A DNA stretch of 64,000 nt from Magicicada septendecula (lineage: Eukaryota > Arthropoda > Insecta > Hemiptera > Cicadidae): assembly GCA_034769895.1 (NCBI GenBank), contig CM068369.1, forward strand, positions 432,057,528 to 432,121,527, in the 5' to 3' direction. A model generated the notes under the pieces. It did not search any database and was not told where the DNA came from. It saw nothing but the letters and a program-made list of their open reading frames with translations. Every line of letters begins with the position of its first letter. The stretch's first letter is position 1. Shown here in pieces: positions 1 to 7,679 of this stretch. The position numbers and the translations under genes are program-made.

Positions 1-1206
1 AGTGACATTAAAAACTTGCAAAGATCTGATAGCAAACTGGGTAAAATAATTGTTAGTTTAGAAACAGATGTAGCGGGATCAGAATATAACGAGCGATTTC
101 AAGTATATCAAGGTATTTTGTTCAAAAAAGTAGATGGTGGAGAGCGTGATTGGAGGTTAATTATACCCGAGGGGTTAATAGATAAAATTGTTTGGGATTG
201 TCATATAAGGTATGGTCATTTTGGTGCGAGAAAGTGTGCAAATGTTTTGAAAGAGTCATGTATATTTAAGAATATGGAGAGGAGAGTGAGAAAAGTGTTG
301 AGAGTGTGTGATTTATGTCAAAAATCGAAAGTGGTGAATTATAGAGTGGAAGGAGAGATGAATTACATAAAAGTAGATAAGCCTTTTGATCTAGTGGCGG
401 TTGATTTATATGGACCATTACCCAGAGGTAGAGGGGGTGTGGTATATGTATTTGTAGTTTTAGACACTTTTTCAAAATTTGTAAAATTATATAGCATTAA
501 GAGGGCAACTAGTAAAGTACTTAGTGAGAGAATAGTAAAAGATTATATGCTTAATGTGGGAAAGCCGAGAATTATATTATCTGACCATGGTCCACAGTTT
601 ATAAGCGGCAAGTGGCGGCAGACGCTTGGATGGGAAGGCATCATACCCAAGCATACGGCAGTGTACCATCCTCAGTCGAACCAAGCAGAACGGGTGATGA
701 GAGAGATTTGTAGGATATTCCGGGCGTACTGTCACGCCAAACACACAGAATGGCCATCCTACGTGAAAAAAGTAGAGGAGTGGCTGAATTGTACCACCCA
801 TGAGTCCACGGGATTTACGCCGCATGAGTTGATCAGGGGAACAAGGCCGCCCAGGATATTAGAACAACTTTTCACATACCCACCTGAAGGTCAAATTTTG
901 GACAGGAATATGAAGATTAGATTGGCGAACGAGAATTTACTTACTAGAGGAGAGCGACGAAAACAGAAACATGATGCTAAGGGTAAATGGACCAAATATG
1001 AGGTAGGTCAGTTAGTGTTAGTAAAAAGACATGATTTGTCCAGTGCTCAAGATAGGGAAATAAAAAAGTTTTTCTTGTTATATGAAGGACCTTATGAAAT
1101 CACAGAAATAAAAATGCAGAATGCGTATGTGCTGAGGAACCCAGCGACGCAGGAAATAGTAGGTACTCAAAATGCGACGAATTTAAAATTATATAGGTCA
1201 CTTTAA
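1..1206 (+). CDS. Integrase C-terminal part of E1 pol (5' truncated by window)
   Basis: The frame is open from base 1, so the true start is upstream. The segment matches E5 from residue motif RDIKN onward. It holds the whole integrase: an HHCC zinc finger (CHIRYGHFG, then CDLCQ), a DDE core with D in VAVDLYGPLP, D in LSDHGPQFIS and E in SNQAERV, and a C-terminal DNA-binding region with the Gypsy-type GPF/Y-like stretch LLYEGPYEI. The protein inserts element cDNA into chromosomal DNA by strand transfer. Unlike E5, the codon after GKWR is intact (no stop), so this integrase could be functional if the missing upstream pol is also intact. It ends with TAA at 1204-1206. Confidence 0.93.
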   Translation, partial: SDIKNLQRSDSKLGKIIVSLETDVAGSEYNERFQVYQGILFKKVDGGERDWRLIIPEGLIDKIVWDCHIRYGHFGARKCANVLKESCIFKNMERRVRKVLRVCDLCQKSKVVNYRVEGEMNYIKVDKPFDLVAVDLYGPLPRGRGGVVYVFVVLDTFSKFVKLYSIKRATSKVLSERIVKDYMLNVGKPRIILSDHGPQFISGKWRQTLGWEGIIPKHTAVYHPQSNQAERVMREICRIFRAYCHAKHTEWPSYVKKVEEWLNCTTHESTGFTPHELIRGTRPPRILEQLFTYPPEGQILDRNMKIRLANENLLTRGERRKQKHDAKGKWTKYEVGQLVLVKRHDLSSAQDREIKKFFLLYEGPYEITEIKMQNAYVLRNPATQEIVGTQNATNLKLYRSL

Positions 1207-1254
1207 TTGTTATGTTTATAAATAAGTTTTTCAAATATTATTGTATGTTTTCAG

Positions 1255-1445
1255 AAGGGATCCTCCCCCATTTTTGGGCGGTCACGATCTTACCAGTCCT
1301 GGCCGTGGAATTCGGAAATCGGAGGCGGGCCATGGTTGGCGGATCTTCCTTCGGGCGGTGAAAACAACGATGGTCCGGCTCCACCAAAATTGGTATAAAG
1401 TAGAAAACCTAACTGCACATTTGAACGGGGAGGGGGACCCCACAG
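1255..1445 (+). other. Exon-like block A of E1 with paired RNA arms
   Basis: Directly after the integrase stop is a pyrimidine-rich 3' splice-site-like sequence (TTTTCAG ending at 1254), and 191 nt later a donor-like CAG|GTACGTG. Inside are a small hairpin at 1283-1307 (CACG pairs with CGTG; the next position, A against C, does not pair) and a second hairpin at 1327-1376 (GGGCCAT with ATGGTCC). C-rich and G-rich ends (TCCTCCCCC and GGGGAGGGGGACC) can close the block. E5 has the same arrangement at 46892-47079. Whether it is spliced is inference. Confidence 0.5.
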
Positions 1446-1870
1446 GTACGTGACACAAATTATTTTTTATACACTCCCGGTGCAGCGGTTTTGGTGTGCC
1501 TGTCACGTGCCTGCACTGCCTTAGAGTGTTTGTAAATAATGGAGGCTGCATTTAAGTAAAAGGCAGTGCATTCTATTTAAATTTTTTGGTGTCAAGGGCA
1601 AAATTAAAATGGAGCCTTTGACAATATTTTCTGATTAGCCCGAAACGACGAGTTTTGGGGCAAGAGGGATCGGCGCAAGATAGAAAGCGGGGTAGAAGAA
1701 ATGGTAGGAGAGGGGGGGGTAGTGTGTTTCAGAGAGGGGACGTGAGTTCACGTAGTGTATCTATCTAGTGCCTATTCTTTTTGCAGCAAGACCCGGCATT
1801 TCAGGCGGCTGCGATCTTCCTAGACGTAGAGTAAGTTTATGACAATAGAGTCAGCCTCCTATGTAAATAG

Positions 1871-1905
<35 letters not shown>

Positions 1906-2293
1906 CCAAAATAATTTTGGATGTGTATAATTTTAAATTTAAGATATAATTTTTTTTTTTCTTCTAAATTTTTTAGCATTAGGTGACCAAATATAATTGT
2001 TAGATTTTAGTATTAGTGAGTATAGGAACGTTTTGAAGAAATGTGTAGTAATATAAGAACTTGTTATCAATACAAGATGTGGGGATAATTTTGGGGGGTA
2101 GTTTGGTGCTCAATGAAGTGACATAACAGTGTAGTGTGGAACTGCTATGGGGGAAGGTTGTAGATTTTGTATTTAATATTTTATGTTAATAATGGTTAAG
2201 CTTCCATATAAAGTGGGTTAAAACCCCATCTAAATTAATATTGTCATTTAAATATAAATTCGTAAATTTAATATTACGAAAGATATTTTACTT

Positions 2294-2473
2294 GTGATTC
2301 CCCAAATTTTCGGGCGGTCACGGCCTCACCGAACCCTGACCGTGGAATTGGTTTAGCTTTAACAGCTATGGTTGGGGCACATTACGATTACGCGCTGACC
2401 ATAACTGGCCATAGCTGTTATCGTTGTAAAGGTGTATTTTGAAATTGATGGGGGGTAATAAAAGGGGAATCAC
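2294..2473 (+). ncRNA. Multi-branched RNA structure (block B) in E1 3' region
   Basis: An outer 10-bp inverted repeat (GTGATTCCCC at 2294-2303, GGGGAATCAC at 2464-2473) encloses two hairpins: CACGG/CCGTG (2319-2323 with 2340-2344) and a perfect 11-bp stem AACAGCTATGG/CCATAGCTGTT (2361-2371 with 2409-2419). The same layout occurs in E5 at 47525-47702 and in E3 at 26399-26551, with stem sequences that change on both sides. It is probably a cis-acting RNA element of the retrotransposon (packaging, dimerisation or export); the role is inference. Confidence 0.7.
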
Positions 2474-2478
2474 CAAAC

Positions 2479-2727
2479 TATGGAACAGCGGCTGCCACTC
2501 TGTTCGAGGAGGAACAGCAGAGCCAGGTGGTAGATCCGTTTAAGGGTGCATGATTATTAACGAGAACATGTTGATGTTCAACAATTTTAAACTTAACAGC
2601 GGAAGCAGAGACACGGAGAGGTAAAACCCTGCTCCAAAATATACAGTCTCTGTGGAAGCGAAAAGACGCCACAGTCTTACATAATTGAAATAGTGTGTGT
2701 GGCTGGGAGGTTATCCAAGGGGATAAC
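2479..2727 (+). ncRNA. Further conserved helices downstream of block B in E1
   Basis: After the block B closing arm come GGAACAG…CTGTTC pairing (about 2481-2505), a 7-bp helix CAGAGAC/GTCTCTG (2606-2612 with 2646-2652) and a hairpin GTTATCC/GGATAAC (2710-2716 with 2721-2727). In E3 and E5 the 7-bp helix is CAAGGAC/GTCCTTG and the last hairpin is GTTACCC/GGGTAA(C), so both arms have changed together. Confidence 0.65.
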
Positions 2728-3689
2728 GTATTAAAAATTTGATATATTTTAATTAATAATGATGATTTGCTACTCAATAATTTTGTTTGAATTTAAAAAA
2801 TAGATGCACTAAATACTTCTTATATTGTGTTATTATGTCTTATTGTGTTGATTGCATTAGTATGTTAGGAATAAGTATTATAAAAATATAATAATATGTT
2901 TTCAATGTGTTTATAGATTATAAAATAAAATGAAAAATAGTTGTAATAGGTAAAATTTTCAATAGGTTGTAAAGATAGAAGTGGGTAATAGTAATTGTTT
3001 GAATAAAATGTTTGAATCAGTTCAAGTTGAATTTTGTGGGACATAGATCTGTCCAAATCGAAGTAAGAGTTAAAGTAATAGTGGAAATGAAAATAATGCA
3101 ATGTTGTTTTGAGTTAATGTATGTTATAGAATTTTGAGAAGTATAAGTGGAGACACAGTAGAATGGAGAATTTATGTAGAGTTTTGAGTGATATGTTGTT
3201 GTTTATTTGTTGATGTTAATTTGTTGTAATTGTAGTGAGGTTATGAGATTGAGATTGTTTGGGGATGGCAATTTTGTAGTAGTGGTAGTGTAATGTGGGA
3301 GTCCGCAACATAAGGGTTGGGACGGGATTTGGTATAGTTTTAGTGGGAAGGGGCCGCCTTAGGTAAAAATCCAGGGGCCAGAGAACGGGAATTGAGCTTT
3401 TTTGGGGGGGGGGAAACACGTATCCTATGTACAAAGGGTTAGAGAGTATTTTTTTTTATATAAGAGTAGAAGGTGGCGATTGGAGTTAAAATAGTAAGTA
3501 GTTAGAGGTAGATAAGGGTTAGTAAAATTTTGATAGAGGGGTGTCATACTAGTTAAAGATTTTGTAAGGGAGCATTAGAGTAATAAAAGGGGTAAGATTA
3601 TGAGTAAATGCCAAGTTGATAAAGTAAATTATAAGGAATAACGTAGAATCACCCAAAGTAATGAAATAGAATAATGATGGCCATAATTG

Positions 3690-3725
<36 letters not shown>

Positions 3726-4037
3726 TGTAATTTTGAGAAACGAATGAATAAGAGTAAATCAAGTTTAAAAGTAGTTTTTTGATTTTATATGCCAATTTAA
3801 TGATATAAAGTGTGTAACATTTTAATTGTAAGTTGTTTATTTTAAAATGAATTACTAATGTGCTGTGTTTTCTTATGTTAGGTTATGTTAGGTATTCTGA
3901 TATATACAGGTTAGCGATAAATGAAAAACAAAACCAGTGCTTCTTAGCGCAAACCAGCACCGCTAGGGGGGAACAGATCAGTTGGGGATATGGTGTTGTA
4001 GAAGGCCACTATTTAATATTTTGATTTGTTGTTTCAG
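2728..4037 (+). other. E1 3' non-coding region, AT-rich
   Basis: There is no coding potential on the element strand. The sequence is alignable to the 3' non-coding regions of E5 (48000-50900) and, in reverse, to E7/E8. It contains a purine-rich stretch with a G run near 3404-3413 and a poly(A) run at 3690-3720. The repeated TTATGTTAGG near 3880 is part of the element and not a telomere run. Confidence 0.7.
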
Positions 4038-4184
4038 CGTTTGGTGATGCTGTGGCGGCGGACCTGAGCTGGCCTGCGCGTCACAGCAGGGGCGTGGAGT
4101 ATCTGTCTGACTCTACGGTGTTGGGATCTCGAGAGAGAAGTCCAGTATTGTCATGCAGATGCGGTCACAGTCACCGGACCAAGG
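4038..4184 (+). other. 147-nt exon-like module in E1 (3' splice site, open frame, 5' splice site)
   Basis: The module is bounded by a strong acceptor-like tract (TTGTTGTTTCAG ending at 4037) and a strong donor (AAGG|GTGAGT at 4185). It is exactly 147 nt, open in one frame, with two bases at its start and one at its end, i.e. a symmetric phase-1 exon. The frame encodes a Trp/Arg/Cys/His-rich stretch (LSWPARHSRG, CRCGHSHRTK). The same 147-nt length and sites occur in E5 (50955-51101), E7 (55901-56047) and E8 (60710-60856). A spliced product is inference. Confidence 0.55.
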
Positions 4185-4269
4185 GTGAGTTGATTATTCT
4201 TTTTTGTAAACCATACAGGGGGTTGTGGCGACATATCCTGGCTGATCCCTCTAGCAAGTATGAATGTGT

Positions 4270-4318
4270 CAATGAGATTTTTTATGCTTCGACATAAAAT
4301 ATCTCATTGAGGGGGTCT
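4270..4318 (+). promoter_or_regulatory. Hairpin plus polypurine tract before E1 3' LTR
   Basis: The arms AATGAGAT and ATCTCATT, extended by TTTATG/CATAAA, fold around a CTTCGA loop, followed by GAGGGGGT. The G-rich run is the likely primer for plus-strand DNA synthesis. Five other copies in this window keep the hairpin. Confidence 0.75.
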
Positions 4319-5560
4319 TGTAGCGGGGCATTTTTGGGCATACCTGGGGTAATGACATAATTTGTATTTTTTCATAAATAATAATTAACTTGTTGAGTGA
4401 TAGAAAATTTTATGACCGAGAGGTAAATTTGTTATGTGGAAGCGATCGCAACGTGGCTGCACTGCTGTTGACTGTATGAATTGTTTAATAATTGTGTGGA
4501 CCGTTTTAATAACTGCAAATGTACCAAAGTCAGTTCAAGGACAATGACGAACACGAAAAACGTAAACACGTTATGTAACTAAATCTGTAAACCAATTATG
4601 CAACCAGACATCAGGCGATGTGTTGCGTCAGCAATTTATATAACGATGTGTGTCACCAGTTTTGTCAACAAGCCAAAAACAGTCCACTGGCGAACGGATA
4701 CAAACTGTAAACCAATGAGAGTTGGGCGAACAACAGCCGCTTCACAAAATAGCGCCTGTAAATCTCCCCAGTATAACGCCATCACCACTCGCGAGTGGTA
4801 TCTATAAAAAGTTTCGGCAGTAAGTGCGGGCCCGCAAAACCACAAAATGTGAATATTATATTTTAAAACATGAACTAAAGTCAAAATTTCGTATTAAAAG
4901 TGTAATAACAGTTCGATAATCATGGAGTGAAGTAAAGTGCGCACGTAAAACCATGTGACGGCTTCAGGAATAATAATCGGCTTCAAATTCAGCTAAGTAG
5001 CCACGTATCCATAAGATTTTAACAAGGGTTTTTCAAAATTACTGGCAGAATGGGGAAACAAATTTTTAATAAAATATAAAATAAGAGCTCTTAAATCATA
5101 AAATAATTGTGTGTGTGTGTGCGTGAGAAAGTATGTAGACAAAGAAGGCTGGTTTGTGTTGTTTGTATTTTAATTCATATTTAATGTCTTGAAGTTTGTT
5201 TGGAATTTATATACCATGTTTTAATTCTCATTGTAGCAGAATGATTATATAATCAATAACTTTCGTAAATGTGAATTTATAGAGAGAGAGAGGATGGCAG
5301 GAGGTAGTTTGTTAACAATAAAAAATTATAGTAAAAAATGTCAATAAAACTCCATTCATGGGAAACAAATAAAGTTTTCTTTAATTTTGAACAACCGATT
5401 CTGATCTCCTGTTCGCCTAAAAAAGAACCCTCAACATGGTTAGAACATATATTTTTTCTTTGTACGTAGTTGGTAACAAAGATGGCACCCGACAGTAAAC
5501 AGTGAATACAGTAACCGTAGAATCAGTTTAACCATGTTTTGATATATTTTATAATATCAA
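4319..5560 (+). repeat. E1 3' LTR
   Basis: The LTR starts TGTAGCGGGGC right after the polypurine tract and ends near TAATATCAA; the end is set by comparison with LTRs ending TATCACA, so it is uncertain by a few bases. It contains a palindrome CACTCGCGAGTG (4786-4797) just before a TATA box (TATAAAAA at 4803-4810), a poly(A) signal AATAAA at 5368-5373 and a GT run at 5108-5119. These fit U3, R and U5. Confidence 0.85.
4803..4810 (+). promoter_or_regulatory. TATA box of the E1 LTR
   Basis: TATAAAAA follows six bases after the palindrome CACTCGCGAGTG. In the E5 LTR the equivalent is GATAAAAG at 40844-40851 behind CACTCGCGCGAGTG. Confidence 0.6.
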
Positions 5561-6033
5561 GATATTGAAAAGTATCATGTTTCCACTATAAAGGTAACAC
5601 ATTTTCCTCTTGTTATAAACCTTTCTCACTTGTATTGTCTGTGGGGTTTATCTGAGTTAAAAATTGGTTGACTTGTTACAGGTTTTCACACTTACATTAA
5701 ATTTTCACTATTACTGTTTGTGATTTCTTTAATATGCTAAACACTGTTTCTTCATAGTTGATAATCGTTATTCTTCTTCCGGTTACTAGTATAGTTTCTG
5801 GTATACTTGGTGAATGGTGATTTCTTGTATTGTCCATACATTGTCTTCACTCTTCATGTCATGTTTCCTTGCTCTTTTTCTTCCTTTCTTCTTTTGGTTT
5901 AAATGTCTTCTTCAATATTTCCATTGTAGTAGTCGTTGTTCCATAGTATTTATATTTATAAATATATTGGTTTGTCTGCCATCATTGTGGTTGCTCTTGA
6001 GTTGTCTCTTCTTCGTTTTGCATAGTCCTTATT
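5561..6033. other. Non-coding, nothing recognised
   Basis: The stretch lies between the E1 LTR and the minisatellite. The sequence is T-rich. No gene or repeat family was recognised. Confidence 0.5.
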
Positions 6034-6232
6034 TTGTTGGTTCCCCTCACTGTTGGAATTCTGTCGTCTTCTTCTTCATAGTTATTGCTTTGTTGGTTCC
6101 CCTCACTGTTGGAATTCTGTCGTCTTCTTCTTCAGTTATTGTTCTGTTGGTTCCCCTCACTGTTGGAATTCTGTCATCTTCTTCTTCATAGTTATTGTTT
6201 TGTTGGTTCCCCTCACTGTTGGAATCTATTGG
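6034..6232. repeat. Minisatellite, four copies of a 54-56 bp unit
   Basis: The phrase TTGGTTCCCCTCACTGTTGG recurs with starts near 6034, 6090, 6144 and 6200. Units are separated by TCTTCTTCTTC-type filler. The open frames across it simply reflect the repeat. Confidence 0.9.
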
Positions 6233-7394
6233 GCCTGGTTTCCAACATTTTATATTGGGTTGTGGTCATTTTCTTTCTCTCTTTTGTACACGATGCTGCT
6301 ATATTACACTTCCTTCTTCTTTGTTGGAATTTTACAACAATGTATCTGTAGATACACACTTTTTGTTTACATTATTTTACTTACTTAGAAATATTTTCAT
6401 GATTTCCCGTCACTTGACGTAATAATTGTTTACACTATGTAACTACCAATTTTGGTACGTTACAATATGAGACTAGAATTTACTCATATTTTTTTACAAA
6501 TCAGTTATCTATATATTAAAAAAGAAGTATGTGAAACTTATAAACTTATGTAAAGAAAAGTTGAAATAGCATGTATATTACACTAATAGTTCTAGGTTAT
6601 CTTCAAGTTGAGATTGTAATATTTATAATACATCAATTTCGTGATAAATAATACACTAATACGTTGAATTATACACTCATAAATGTACAATACTACCCAA
6701 AAGAATCACGAAATAACTTCAAAATACACTTAACAAGAACAGTGACTTCCATGGTGAACATGCACAATATAAACAAACTCAGTGCTTGCCAATTGTTTAC
6801 ATTATTTAAGATAAACTCTTTCCTTCAATCAGTGTTCCAATGTGAAGGTAAAAACAATGTCTGATATGCTTGATAAACCTTCTGGATTTATTCTGTGGCA
6901 TGTTAGTAAGACGTGAACCATCTGAGAGCATTGAAAAGTGAGTGGCATAAATGTATGCCATCTGTCAACATACCAAGTCCACTGGTAGCATATTGCAATG
7001 CTCAAAGTTTTAGCATGTACATACATGTAAAAAGTCCCTTGACTATCAGGCACACAAAATTGAATGAGAATGCTAAACATGTATTTAAAGTGGCATATTA
7101 TTTTGCATCAGAAATTGTAAACATTTTCAGAATTTGCAAAAATAGTTACAAATCGCATACAAGCTACTAATGTTCTTAAAATGAGCAGAAAATGTATACT
7201 GGATGGCAGAAAACTTTCACTCAAAACAGACTTCAGGCCATTATGACTTTAAAGTAACTTAATTAAAACAAACAAATGAAGAAACTGACTAACTTTAGGC
7301 AATGGGTTAAGATTTCATGAATCTGAATGCAAAAATTCTATAAGAAATTGAAACAATCTCTGGATTCATTACGTGCATACAATGTACATTAATA
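6233..7394. other. Non-coding 3' flank of MED25
   Basis: AT-rich sequence without a supported gene. It probably includes the MED25 3' UTR just below 7395, read on the minus strand; no decisive poly(A) site was chosen. Confidence 0.4.
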
Positions 7395-7679
7395 CTATAA
7401 CAATTTACCGAGTGGTCCAGACTGCTGGGAAGATAATGCAGCACCAAGAGGGCCTCCTTGTAACTGAGTACTCATAATAGTGTTCATCTGTCCAGCCTGT
7501 TGAGAACCCATGCTAGTTGCCAGAGTAGCTCCTAATGGTCCTGTGTTTCCTTGCTGACTACCAAGTGGACCACCCAATGGACCACCGCCTTGAGCATTTA
7601 ATGACACCAATGGTCCTCCAGGACTTTGTGTTGCAGTCATTGTAGTTCCAGGCTGCACTCCTGGTTGACCAGGTGCTCC
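7395..7679 (-). CDS. MED25: MED25 exon: Gly/Leu/Gln-rich C-terminal tail
   Basis: In phase after AATAAAG acceptor. The tail repeats GGPLG-type motifs ([34 protein letters not shown]) and ends with TAG at 7395-7397. A donor-like GGTAAATT just before the stop (7408-7403 region) leaves open that this is an internal exon with a further terminal exon. The human protein ends in an LXXLL/DDILMDLI-type tail that I do not see here. Confidence 0.8.
   Translation of the reverse strand, partial: GAPGQPGVQPGTTMTATQSPGGPLVSLNAQGGGPLGGPLGSQQGNTGPLGATLATSMGSQQAGQMNTIMSTQLQGGPLGAALSSQQSGPLGKLL

Larger units (their letters stand above)
1..5560 (+). mobile_element. E1: 3' part of a Ty3/Gypsy-type LTR retrotransposon
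   Basis: The window opens inside the pol gene of an LTR retrotransposon. What is present is the integrase end (to 1206), a long 3' non-coding region (1207-4318) and a 3' LTR (4319 to about 5560). The 5' LTR, gag, protease and RT lie before the window, so age and target duplication cannot be read. It is closely related to E5 (integrase alignable throughout) and its LTR belongs to the same subfamily as E7/E8. The non-coding region carries two multi-branched RNA-like blocks, an exon-like 147-nt module and a hairpin before the polypurine tract. Family assignment rests on integrase motifs and overall layout. Confidence 0.9.

Noticed and set aside
3216..3434. 72-codon antisense frame conserved in E1, E7 and E8
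   Set aside because: It is antisense to the element, crosses a variable homopolymer run, and is conserved only as far as the non-coding DNA itself is.
4052..4297. Simple 81-codon protein-coding gene before the E1 LTR
   Set aside because: The frame spans a strong splice-donor-like site and is broken beyond it in E5; treated as an exon-like module instead.
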